Source of the DNA: Tritrichomonas foetus
Lineage: Eukaryota > Parabasalia > Tritrichomonadida > Tritrichomonadidae
Direction: 5' to 3'
Assembly (NCBI GenBank): GCA_001839685.1
Contig: MLAK01000002.1
Location: 116,251-180,250, forward strand
Length of the DNA: 64,000 nt
Numbering within the stretch: position 1 is the stretch's first letter; each line of letters starts with the position of its first letter. Below are positions 21,557-30,825 of the stretch, piece by piece. The notes beneath the pieces are model-generated. The model was not told where the DNA came from. It saw only the letters and a program-made list of their open reading frames with translations, and searched no databases. A program made the translations under genes and the position numbers.

Positions 21557-21567
21557 TTTAATTAAAA

Positions 21568-22005
21568 ATGTCTGATTGCTCCGCACCAGAAATCCTTGAA
21601 GCCTACAATGCCGTCCGTGCCGATGCCGACGAAACAAACTGGCTCCTTATCACATATGAAGAAGGCAGCAACAACAAGAAGTGGTGTCTTCACGGCAAAG
21701 GAACAGGCGGTCTTGAAGAATTAAGATCAAACATCACACCAGATTTCATCGGATTCGGATATGTTCGCGTTATCTCCGGCGATGAAATGTCCAAGCGTCC
21801 AAAGTTTGTTTTCATCAAGTACATCTCTAAGGGCCTTAAGATGACCGTCAAGGCTTTAATGAACGTTCACCGTGGCGATGTCGAAAAAGTTTTCAACCAA
21901 TCCAACGTTACAATGGAAGTTGAAACAGTCGACGAACTTTCAGACGAAGAAGTCCTTACACGCGTTAAGAGAGCTGGTGGTGCTCACTATACACGTGAAG
22001 ATTAA
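21568..22005 (+). CDS. Coactosin-like protein (ADF-H domain), copy 1
   Basis: The 145-residue protein is a single ADF-homology domain of the coactosin type: AYNAVRADADETNWLLITY at the start, FGYVRVISGDEMSKRPKFVFI in the middle (coactosin 'FAFVRxxxGDxMSKRxKFxxI') and VKRAGGAHY at the end ('LKKAGGANY'). Coactosin binds F-actin and counteracts capping. Third codon positions are rich in C and G compared with neighbouring genes, suggesting high expression. The stop is TAAA, which could overlap a polyadenylation signal as in trichomonads. It is paired tail-to-tail with an identical copy. Confidence 0.92.
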   Translation: MSDCSAPEILEAYNAVRADADETNWLLITYEEGSNNKKWCLHGKGTGGLEELRSNITPDFIGFGYVRVISGDEMSKRPKFVFIKYISKGLKMTVKALMNVHRGDVEKVFNQSNVTMEVETVDELSDEEVLTRVKRAGGAHYTRED

Positions 22006-22906
22006 AATTCCTCGGATCTTATATGACCGATAAGTAAATTATCGCTGATTGGGTATATTTTTATCTCTCCTCTTTTCTACCGCCTTTTGATTTTTTCCTT
22101 TTTTCGACCTTCTTTTCACTTTGTTTCTTATATATGTTCAATTTATTTTGATTAAGTTCCATTTTATATATATCCAATCAATATCATTTACAGTTATGCA
22201 ATTTTTTAATGATGACAAAGATTGGCTCTCGTTTTCAATTATTATTTATGAAGGGAATTCCAGTAATTTTAGCAGCTGACCAAAATGAATGTGGAATATT
22301 GTGAATATGTCCGAAAATTAGATATGTTTTGTTGGACAATCTCATTACTTTTGGGCTCCATCGTTATCATGTTATGACGAAATTTAAAATTGAAATTCTG
22401 TTCAAAAGTTCTTTTTTGACTTAACCATTTTCTTACTGAAAAACACGTATTGATGGCATTTTGCTTTCATGCATTAAACAGGAACAAATCAATGTTGAGC
22501 ATGAGATATCATTAGTTTTATTTTTGAGATCATTCTCAAATTCAAAAATTTGAGGATTAATTATTTTTTTCTATAGTTTACATTTCGAATAGTACAAATT
22601 TCTCGGATAAATATCTCGGATTCAAAGAATAAATGTAAAATACTGTTGAAAAGTTGAAATTAACATCATAAACTCTAAACAATAAAAAGGGGAAAACTAA
22701 GATAATCAATGGAAAATAAATATGAATAATTTAAGATCGAAAATGAATGAAAGATAGATCTATTAAGTTTCTGGAAACAAAGAAGATTTTCGAAGTGGTT
22801 GATGAATAAATCTAAAAATTTGGATCAGGAAAAGAAGATTAAAAAAATGAAAAAATCAAAAACAGAGAGAAAATTACAAGATATCGGTCATGAGATCCGA
22901 GGAATT
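22006..22906. other. Spacer between the convergent coactosin genes
   Basis: About 0.9 kb of AT-rich DNA forming the loop of the inverted repeat. No ORF, RNA gene or mobile-element signature was recognised. Confidence 0.5.
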
Positions 22907-23344
22907 TTAATCTTCACGTGTATAGTGAGCACCACCAGCTCTCTTAACGCGTGTAAGGACTTCTTCGTCTGAAAGTTCGTCGACTGTTTCAACTTCCATT
23001 GTAACGTTGGATTGGTTGAAAACTTTTTCGACATCGCCACGGTGAACGTTCATTAAAGCCTTGACGGTCATCTTAAGGCCCTTAGAGATGTACTTGATGA
23101 AAACAAACTTTGGACGCTTGGACATTTCATCGCCGGAGATAACGCGAACATATCCGAATCCGATGAAATCTGGTGTGATGTTTGATCTTAATTCTTCAAG
23201 ACCGCCTGTTCCTTTGCCGTGAAGACACCACTTCTTGTTGTTGCTGCCTTCTTCATATGTGATAAGGAGCCAGTTTGTTTCGTCGGCATCGGCACGGACG
23301 GCATTGTAGGCTTCAAGGATTTCTGGTGCGGAGCAATCAGACAT
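22907..23344 (-). CDS. Coactosin-like protein (ADF-H domain), copy 2
   Basis: The protein and the coding DNA are identical to copy 1, including silent sites. The promoter-proximal block with TCATTTCACTTTT is also kept, so both copies are probably expressed. Identity at silent sites within an otherwise diverged surrounding points to recent duplication or ongoing gene conversion between the arms. Confidence 0.92.
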   Translation of the reverse strand: MSDCSAPEILEAYNAVRADADETNWLLITYEEGSNNKKWCLHGKGTGGLEELRSNITPDFIGFGYVRVISGDEMSKRPKFVFIKYISKGLKMTVKALMNVHRGDVEKVFNQSNVTMEVETVDELSDEEVLTRVKRAGGAHYTRED

Positions 23345-23360
23345 TTTTAATTAAAAAAAG

Positions 23361-23368
23361 TGAAATGA
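23361..23368 (-). promoter_or_regulatory. Inr-like element of coactosin copy 2
   Basis: Reverse-strand TCATTTCA at the same distance from the ATG as in copy 1. Confidence 0.45.
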
Positions 23369-23400
23369 CTTTTTTCAATAAACTCACAATTATTATATTT

Positions 23401-23429
23401 TTAACCTTTAACGTCCGGTTAAAGGTTAA
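23401..23429. repeat. Perfect 12-bp hairpin with 5-base loop
   Basis: TTAACCTTTAAC, loop GTCCG, GTTAAAGGTTAA. A related GTTAAAGGT word recurs at about 23471. It lies just outside the coactosin inverted repeat, upstream of copy 2. Function unknown. Confidence 0.85.
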
Positions 23430-24386
23430 ATCTTGGGATTGATTTCTAAGATTATTCACCCCATGAAAAGCGTTAAAGGTCAAATAATAATAAATGTCTT
23501 CCAATTCAAATAAATTGATTAATTCTAATTGTCCCTAACCTTTTTGAATTAAAAAGGACTTTTCGAGTTGGGTATGACAATTGGGGAAAATAAAAGGGAT
23601 TCATAATACCAACAGAGATTTTTTGTAAAATTCTTTCTCATCATGATTTTAATTTGCACCTAGGTATTCTTTTCGGACTTTCAATTTTGCACTGAATAAA
23701 ACATACTTTTTCTAAAATTAGATGATAAACTCGGACTTGTCGTCTTTCTCTAATAGCCGAACAGCGTAAGTCTTCGAAGCTTCCATGTGTAAAAACTGAG
23801 TTTATTTTTGTCGTCGATCTTCTGAACATTGAAGAAATCTCGAAAGTGAAGCGTTCTTTGCTGTAATCTCAGAAAGTAACGCTGTATCAAATCAATCTGT
23901 ATATAATATAAAGCGAGGGTCAATTGCTTTGTCGAAATATTTATTTTCTCTTTTTTGGGAAGCGGATCGTTGTTTTGTAAATTTTTATCATTTTTTTTCG
24001 TCAGAAACAAAATTGTCATCAATCAGTAAGTTGTGTCCTTTGTTTGTGATATCGTTTTACAAAATATCTTTTTATTTATCTACCTAGTGGATTTCTATTT
24101 GATGTTTTGTATTATATTAGGCATTCCATTGGTTAAATTTGTCTTTTCTTCGGATTTTCTTGAGATATTGGAAAAATTAGATTTTTATTAGAAGGTGAAA
24201 GCCATAACGGTTTAAGTTAAAGTGAAAAATATGAGTGTGATGTGATATATGAAGTGATATGACAATGATTTGTGATATAAAAAAAAAAAACACTATGTGG
24301 CAAAAATATAATTTTATAAAATAAGATAATGATTATTTAATAAAATGGCTTAAAATAAAAGTAAAGTAGTATAAAATATTATCATA
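23430..24386. other. Spacer between coactosin copy 2 and Piezo
   Basis: About 1 kb, AT-rich, with one doubtful minus-strand small ORF (23750-24019). Nothing else recognised. Confidence 0.4.
23750..24019 (-). CDS. Small hypothetical ORF or relic
   Basis: 89 codons from an ATG, basic and rich in Leu, Arg and Lys, no recognised domain. A second minus-strand frame at 23641-23829 also reads as plausible protein (HGSFEDLRCSAIRERRQVRV), which suggests a frameshifted relic rather than a gene. Not assigned. Confidence 0.2.
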   Translation of the reverse strand: MTILFLTKKNDKNLQNNDPLPKKEKINISTKQLTLALYYIQIDLIQRYFLRLQQRTLHFRDFFNVQKIDDKNKLSFYTWKLRRLTLFGY

Positions 24387-27300
24387 TTATGAAAGGGCTT
24401 CATTCGAGGTAATATGAAGACAGTTTTCTTGTGATCTGAGTGTATCCAACAATTGGTCTGTCATAACTTTTTCTTTATCTAGGTCTCTTGCTGCTCTGAA
24501 AGCGTTCATTGCAACGACCATTCTGTATAATTTCTGTGGTCTGTCCATTCTGTCAATCCATAATGAATTGATAATCTGTAGTGCAAATGCACGAAGAACC
24601 ATTCCGATAGTGATAATCAGTAATATATAAACTCCAATGATTGATGGATCTGTCGACATAATGGCTGTTTGGAAGTTATCGTTAACTTCTTGTGACCAGA
24701 GGAGCATTCTAAATGAGTTATCTGATCTCAAGAATGTTGGAAGTGTTGATTCATCATCAGCAAGAATGAGTTGCCAAAGTGTCTGTGTGGTTGAAACCAA
24801 TTCTAATTGAACATCGCGTCTCAATTCATCTGTTTCATGCATATTTTCTTCTGTTGGGACGAAGAGGGTCAACGGTAATGAAAGAGGGCCAAGCCTCTCG
24901 GAATAGTTACCGCGGATAAGATCTGTCAAAGCAGTTTTCTCTGTGCTATTTAAGGCTGGAAGGCGTCCTTGATGAACAACATTCTGTACAGACGAAATAG
25001 ATGTTGGTTTATCGAAGAAAACAGACAATCGATAATAAGGAACAATTTCTTGATTAGATTTGAGCATATCTGTCATAAGTGAAGTAAGCTCAGATGATGG
25101 ATTCCATTCAATGAATGAGACAACTGGGAAATCAATGATGGAAATTGTTTCTCTTGCACTAAGTACAAGGAAATATAATGATTCAATTCCTGAATCTGCA
25201 ATCTGTTGATGTTGTGATGATGTGATTGGTGTAATTGTGCCTTCGCACGATAGGAACGTCGGGAATGAAGATATACCGATTTCCAGTTGTATAGAAGTCG
25301 GTGTATTTGCACTTGTTGATGGTGTGCCTGATGCCATGAAAAACATTGGAACAAATAAAATTACAGCTAATAAGAGAAGAAGCAAACCACCTTTCAAGAA
25401 AATGTGTTGGTTCTTATTTGAATTTTCTGTGTTTGGATTAGATTGTTGGCAAATCAAGTTTTCGAGTTGCATTGAAACATCTCGAATAACAAAGAAGTCC
25501 AACAAATAAACCTTTGTCTTTTGTGACATCCAAATCAAAATTGTTTGGATTTCGAACACAAATGGACAAATTCTGATGAACTTGTTCATATAGAAAATGA
25601 GCTGATAATCTTTAACAAAGTTTGGATATTTAAATGCAACGATTCTTCTGCCTCTGAAGATCTTGTGTGCTGCAACAAGGTGCCAGAAGAAGCGAACAAA
25701 GAAGTAAAACTGTAATGATCCTGGTGTTGATCTGTTCTTCGATGCAATATAGAAGAATGAAATGCAATATGTGTAAATAAACCAAATCACATTCACAAAG
25801 TATAAAGCAATGTGATTAGATGAAAGTGAGAATGCATAACAAAGTAATGAGAAACAAACTTGAATAAGGAGCATGAATATGAACAAAACATCAATCTTAA
25901 AGATATATGAAGCACCACCACCATCCAATGGTGATGATGTGTCATCTCCATGAGACCACATACCCCAAAGAATCAACAAAAGCAAGAATGAAATAACATC
26001 AATGATCATCAAAACTGTTGAATATGATGTTTCAATAAGACCTGAACGTGTCATTGAAGTCTTAAATTGTTGAATGAATCCAGGCGGTTTCTCAACATTC
26101 ATGCATAATGATTCTTCTGGATTATTCATGATTCCATAGCAATATTCGTCTGGGAATCCTGGAAGGATCTTCTTATATTTGTCGAAGTAGTATTTTGGTG
26201 GATAAACTTCGCACCATGAAAGTTGATCAACAATGAAGTATACAGTGAACAAGAATAAGAATATTTCGACAGTTGAAGTTTCTTCTGGATCAATTCCAAA
26301 TAATTTAATGACAGAAATTGACATTTGTGCAATTGTAACAGAATTAGAAGCGTCAATAATATATGGCTTCAAAATATCAATTGTACAAAGGTTTCTAAGG
26401 CCGTAAACAAACAAAATAAGTCCAAAGAATATTCTGTAAATGATTGGGAATCCTTTGATATCAAGTGGCAAAATCAAACAACAAAACATAATAACAACAA
26501 TCATTGAGAAGAAGTATGGTTTGATATACAAATAAATTAAAACCATTAAAGTAAGAAGTGGAAGTGATAATCTACGTAAGAATAATAAAACATATCTCAA
26601 TAATAATAAATCACGCTTCTTCTTATTAACTGTTTGGTAATCAATAACATCTGCAATTGATTGAAGGTGTAATGGGAATGATGGTGGAAGTTTCAAGAAG
26701 AATTCCTTTTCACGTGGATCTGGAATGTATTCATGGCCATCTTCATATGTTCTAAGAATCTTTTTCATGAGAATGTTGACTGTTTCTAAAGTGAGGACGT
26801 TAATTCCAGCTTCGGAGTTTAAGTGGAGTGATCCTGCTAATAATCTGATTGTTTTATAAGCGCATGCCTTGTAGATGTTATAGAACCATGAATACCACTT
26901 GTTCTCTTTTTGTATTAAGATTGTTGTTGTTGACATAAGTTCGGCTCTTCCCATAATTGAGTTATCATTTCCTCGTAAACTGTCCATCATTTGCTCCACA
27001 TTTGACGATGTCATTGATTTGATTTGGCTGATTTCAAGTTCATGCTTTTCATTAAGGATATCTTGATCAATTTGTTCTAAAAGAGCTAATTGTCTTGAAC
27101 GGATGAATCTGTAAGAAAGTTTCTTTTCATGAAATTCTGAGCATTCCTTGTAAATGTCTGCCTTCATAATGTGAATAGTTAGCCTTTCAAGAGCATAAAT
27201 AACAATCCAAAGATTTTCGGAGCCACTATCACCTTGGAATGGAAGATCAAATGCCGTTTTAATCCATGACGCAATACCTTCTTCTGTGAAAACTGGAAGT

Positions 27301-30300
27301 CGCGAAAGTAAACGTAAGCCAATAACAACAAATGTAGCAATTGACATAATATTGAGTGCCTTGAACTTTGGATAATTGGTCAAAAGTGAAACAAGGAAGA
27401 GACAAGATGATAGGACGAAGAATAAGAAACCATCAATTGTCTTGATGCATGAGCCAATAATTAAAATTAGAGAGAACATGATTTCATAAACATATGTTGT
27501 GAATAATGTGATAATGTGTTTCCAAAGGTCTGGAAGTTCATTAAATCTAAGAGGATAATCAACAAATGTGTCTTTGAATGTCAGATAAAATGTGAAGAAG
27601 AATGATGAAACGCAGTTTGAGGTCAGTGCGGCAATTCTAACATCATAAACACCTGTCCATCTAAGCCATTGTTCAATAAAGTCTTCCGTTTCTGCGCTGT
27701 ATCCCTTCTTACGGATTTCATCCATTGCATTGAAGTTGGTGTGGAAAATAGCTTCTGGGAATCCAAGGAAGAGCAAATATTGAACCATGAAGCAGATATT
27801 GAAAATCAATGTAATTAAATTAGCGCCTTTTTGCATTGCTGACTCTTTATAATTAACCAAAACCATAATGACAAATGAGAACCACCCGAAGAAAGATGGA
27901 TTAAATAATGTGGAGATGCACAAGGATATTTGAATGATGATTGGAAGCCAATGATGAAGCATTGCACAAAATGCATTATATATACGTGTTGAGAATAATG
28001 CTTCGAATCTTGGATCTGGTGTCTTATGTTCATATCCTTTAGAATTAACAATACCGAAGAGAATAACAATAAGCTGCCAAGCAACAGAAAGATTTCTTTC
28101 GGTCATAGTTGGTTTGTTTGGACTAGTGAAGTAGAAACCAATATATTCAAGAATTCCATAGTAACTTGATGTTGGATCATCCAAATCAAAGATGTGGAAC
28201 ACAAATTGAGCGCAAAGATAAAGAATATTAAATATAAGGAATGCAATACGAATCTTTCTGAATAGTGGTGCTGACCATCTTCCGAATGAAAAGAACAACA
28301 TTATCAAGAACTTAATGAATGTTGCATTTTCATTGACAATACTGAACAAGAAGATGAAAATCCAGCAAAGATAGAAGTAAAAGTTATCCAAAATCCATCT
28401 TGCCTCGTATAAAACTGAAGAAACGAAATAGTTCATTTCTTTAGATGGTTTAGTATTGAATGCAATTGTTGACAAGAAGAGAATGCCTGCCAAAAGTGCA
28501 ATTTCAACAGATGGGCCATAAATATGTGAAATATCAACAACTGACTTTGGAATAACTGATGTAATGAGATTACGAGCATTATCAAAGTGTGAAAGCAAGA
28601 AAACAACAATCTGGAATGAAACAACAATACATGATAAACAGCATGCGAATGCAAGTCCTGGTTTGTTTCCAATATATTGAGAAATAAGCATTGCAATACC
28701 CACAATTAAGAAAAGAAGTGAGAAAATGCTTGTTTCATACAAGAACATGTAAAGAAGATGGAGAGCAGCAACAATGACGAAAATAGCACCTGAAATGAAA
28801 GGTGGAAGCTTTTGATGTAATGCTTTATCATCTGCTGTTAAGAATGTAGATAATAAAAGAATGACAGCAATTGGCCAAATAAATTCAGCAAGGGACATAT
28901 CAGCTGGTGGAATTAAACCAGTGCTAATCATGTCATTAATATCATCGAATTTGCCATACATAAGGCATTCATCTAAAGTTGAAATACAGTCTTCATTAAT
29001 TGTTGTCTTGTAGAAAGCAGCAAATAAGCACATTAAGATAGAAATGAACTTAATAAACTCGAAAATTGGACGTTGATAAAGTGCAAGTGTAACAATGATG
29101 ATGAAAATGCAACAAATGATCTTGAAGGCAAATCTGTTTCTGTAAAATCCAATAGTTATACCGATTATTGTGATAGCAGCAACAGAAATATAAGAGAAAA
29201 GTGAGTAAATAAATCTTCCGATTAATTTGAGCTTCTCGACAAGTTTTGGAATGAAAGTATTTGGTTTCTTTGGTTTTTTATTCTTACGATTCTTTTGTTT
29301 CTTTTGTTTCTTTGATTTCTTTGAAGCTTGAGGCGACATGTCTTCTTCTTCATCATGAATGTCGTCAAATTCATATTCATCGTCTTCTTCTTCAACAACT
29401 TCTTCCTTAACTTCTTTACCTTTTGGTAAAGCTGCTTTAACATGTGTGATTTTTCCAATTTGACCTAATAAGCAAATGATGTAAAATCCGCAAGCACTGA
29501 AGGTGAAGTCACGTGGATATCTATAGAGACCAAATAACCTCAAAAATGCCATTCTGTATTCAACACCATCTTCTTCAGGTGGATCAAACATGTAAAAAGT
29601 GGTCAAAACTTGTGCAACAAATGTGACGGTGAAAACCATAGTAAGCATTGGGAATAGCAGTTTCCGAAGTGTCTTGAAATTAACAAAGCTAGCTATACCT
29701 GGAATAAGCATCCAAGAAATTGACAAATAATTTGGATAAAACATAGCAAATACAAATGTGCAAACAAAAGCAAGAATTAAGACGAAATCAGAAAGTACTT
29801 TCAAAGCTTGAGGAACTTCCCTTTTTATGCCTGTATTCAAGCCTGGAGCTGACATGTTTTGAACTGAAATGTATGCGAAAAGTACAGCAAAAACAACATT
29901 TACACCTTTAGTTGAATCTTCAGCAATATAGATATATTTTAACACTTCTCCTGGATTATATGTTTCACCAATATATGAAACCATATAAATTTCGAAAAGT
30001 GCGAAGAGAAGAGAATAGCACATAACAATCCATGTGATCACTGATGGAATGACATTCCTTCCGCAACAAGATTGGCTAATATTGGAAATAATGAAGAATA
30101 ATAAAATTGGTAAATAAAGATATGATGAATTTGAAGCTGCATTAAATGCGTTACAAACAGCCCAAACTAAATCAAAACCAAATTGGACACCAATTGAACT
30201 GAAAATTTGTTTTCTCAACTTAATAAATTTCTGAACATTTGTTTTACGCATGAGAACGATCGAAATAATTTGGCAGATCATTGCGACAAGGGATGTTACT

Positions 30301-30788
30301 GTTGTAAATGTTGGCTTTGATGATATAATATTGTCAAAGTTCAAACCAAGAAGTTTGACCCATTCGTAATCCATATTTTTAACATAATCAATAATCGCGA
30401 AGATGAAAACGACAAAGTTGACAACAAAATCGACAATGAGGCAGGTTTGAGTCGCGGAAAAGCTTTTTCTGACAAAGTTGCAAATTAAAATATGAATATA
30501 TAAAAGTAGTACGAAAACCATGCCCATGATGGACATGCAAGAAATTGATGATAAAATAAGCATGAGTGGAATTAAAAGGTCGATGAAGACTATTAATGCG
30601 GCTGGATGAATTTCTTTGCCTTTGTGTTTTTCCTCTGTTTCTTCAATGTGTTCAGGTTCGATAACTGGTTTTTGCGGTTCGGTATCAGGCATAGTTGGCT
30701 TCTTCATTTCCTCCAATTCCGAGTCTGAGTTAAAAACATTGGAATCGGAGTAAGAAGACGAGTATCCAGACGGCTCGCTTGATTCCAT
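24387..30788 (-). CDS. Piezo-type mechanosensitive ion channel
   Basis: Starting at the first ATG (an in-frame GTG lies four codons upstream) the protein has 2,133 residues and several dozen hydrophobic segments in repeating groups, as in Piezo blades. The Piezo signature PF(X2)E(X6)W is present exactly at 1742-1753 (PFVFEIQTILIW). A large hydrophilic region between the last two membrane helices (about 1830-2035) corresponds to the extracellular cap, followed by the pore-lining last helix (about 2045-2065) and the C-terminal 'D-R-x-x-x-L-Y' region with LYRMVVAMNAFRAARDLDKE, like the Piezo 'VDRILKLCxDIxLVRExxExELEEEL' tail. A Lys-rich cytoplasmic stretch occurs near 463-520. Piezo trimers pass cations when the membrane is stretched. 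Shorter than animal Piezo1 (about 2,500) but in range. Confidence 0.93.
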   Translation of the reverse strand: MESSEPSGYSSSYSDSNVFNSDSELEEMKKPTMPDTEPQKPVIEPEHIEETEEKHKGKEIHPAALIVFIDLLIPLMLILSSISCMSIMGMVFVLLLYIHILICNFVRKSFSATQTCLIVDFVVNFVVFIFAIIDYVKNMDYEWVKLLGLNFDNIISSKPTFTTVTSLVAMICQIISIVLMRKTNVQKFIKLRKQIFSSIGVQFGFDLVWAVCNAFNAASNSSYLYLPILLFFIISNISQSCCGRNVIPSVITWIVMCYSLLFALFEIYMVSYIGETYNPGEVLKYIYIAEDSTKGVNVVFAVLFAYISVQNMSAPGLNTGIKREVPQALKVLSDFVLILAFVCTFVFAMFYPNYLSISWMLIPGIASFVNFKTLRKLLFPMLTMVFTVTFVAQVLTTFYMFDPPEEDGVEYRMAFLRLFGLYRYPRDFTFSACGFYIICLLGQIGKITHVKAALPKGKEVKEEVVEEEDDEYEFDDIHDEEEDMSPQASKKSKKQKKQKNRKNKKPKKPNTFIPKLVEKLKLIGRFIYSLFSYISVAAITIIGITIGFYRNRFAFKIICCIFIIIVTLALYQRPIFEFIKFISILMCLFAAFYKTTINEDCISTLDECLMYGKFDDINDMISTGLIPPADMSLAEFIWPIAVILLLSTFLTADDKALHQKLPPFISGAIFVIVAALHLLYMFLYETSIFSLLFLIVGIAMLISQYIGNKPGLAFACCLSCIVVSFQIVVFLLSHFDNARNLITSVIPKSVVDISHIYGPSVEIALLAGILFLSTIAFNTKPSKEMNYFVSSVLYEARWILDNFYFYLCWIFIFLFSIVNENATFIKFLIMLFFSFGRWSAPLFRKIRIAFLIFNILYLCAQFVFHIFDLDDPTSSYYGILEYIGFYFTSPNKPTMTERNLSVAWQLIVILFGIVNSKGYEHKTPDPRFEALFSTRIYNAFCAMLHHWLPIIIQISLCISTLFNPSFFGWFSFVIMVLVNYKESAMQKGANLITLIFNICFMVQYLLFLGFPEAIFHTNFNAMDEIRKKGYSAETEDFIEQWLRWTGVYDVRIAALTSNCVSSFFFTFYLTFKDTFVDYPLRFNELPDLWKHIITLFTTYVYEIMFSLILIIGSCIKTIDGFLFFVLSSCLFLVSLLTNYPKFKALNIMSIATFVVIGLRLLSRLPVFTEEGIASWIKTAFDLPFQGDSGSENLWIVIYALERLTIHIMKADIYKECSEFHEKKLSYRFIRSRQLALLEQIDQDILNEKHELEISQIKSMTSSNVEQMMDSLRGNDNSIMGRAELMSTTTILIQKENKWYSWFYNIYKACAYKTIRLLAGSLHLNSEAGINVLTLETVNILMKKILRTYEDGHEYIPDPREKEFFLKLPPSFPLHLQSIADVIDYQTVNKKKRDLLLLRYVLLFLRRLSLPLLTLMVLIYLYIKPYFFSMIVVIMFCCLILPLDIKGFPIIYRIFFGLILFVYGLRNLCTIDILKPYIIDASNSVTIAQMSISVIKLFGIDPEETSTVEIFLFLFTVYFIVDQLSWCEVYPPKYYFDKYKKILPGFPDEYCYGIMNNPEESLCMNVEKPPGFIQQFKTSMTRSGLIETSYSTVLMIIDVISFLLLLILWGMWSHGDDTSSPLDGGGASYIFKIDVLFIFMLLIQVCFSLLCYAFSLSSNHIALYFVNVIWFIYTYCISFFYIASKNRSTPGSLQFYFFVRFFWHLVAAHKIFRGRRIVAFKYPNFVKDYQLIFYMNKFIRICPFVFEIQTILIWMSQKTKVYLLDFFVIRDVSMQLENLICQQSNPNTENSNKNQHIFLKGGLLLLLLAVILFVPMFFMASGTPSTSANTPTSIQLEIGISSFPTFLSCEGTITPITSSQHQQIADSGIESLYFLVLSARETISIIDFPVVSFIEWNPSSELTSLMTDMLKSNQEIVPYYRLSVFFDKPTSISSVQNVVHQGRLPALNSTEKTALTDLIRGNYSERLGPLSLPLTLFVPTEENMHETDELRRDVQLELVSTTQTLWQLILADDESTLPTFLRSDNSFRMLLWSQEVNDNFQTAIMSTDPSIIGVYILLIITIGMVLRAFALQIINSLWIDRMDRPQKLYRMVVAMNAFRAARDLDKEKVMTDQLLDTLRSQENCLHITSNEALS

Positions 30789-30816
30789 TTTGCTTTTCAC
30801 TTGTTGTAAAGCTCAC

Positions 30817-30825
30817 AAAAAATGA
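30817..30825 (-). promoter_or_regulatory. Inr-like element of the Piezo gene
   Basis: Reverse-strand TCATTTTTT about 30 bases before the ATG. Confidence 0.35.

Larger units (their letters stand above)
18645..21567. other. Gene-poor 2.9-kb region with T49 tract and relics
   Basis: No intact gene is convincing here. It holds the poly-T/(GTT) tract, a decayed sugar-transporter gene on the minus strand and one copy of a dispersed 95-bp repeat. Minus-strand short ORFs between 20,060 and 20,550 are hydrophobic and overlap in different frames, and may be more of the same decayed transporter, but I could not match them with confidence. Confidence 0.5.
21535..22032 (+). repeat. Left arm of a ~495-bp inverted repeat
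   Basis: The whole coactosin CDS, about 33 bases upstream and about 27 bases downstream are repeated in inverse orientation at 22882-23376. The coding parts are identical base for base by eye; small indels appear only at the edges. Confidence 0.9.
22882..23376 (-). repeat. Right arm of the coactosin inverted repeat
   Basis: Inverse copy of 21535-22032. Similarity stops 33 bases upstream of the ATG and within about 30 bases after the stop. Confidence 0.9.
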
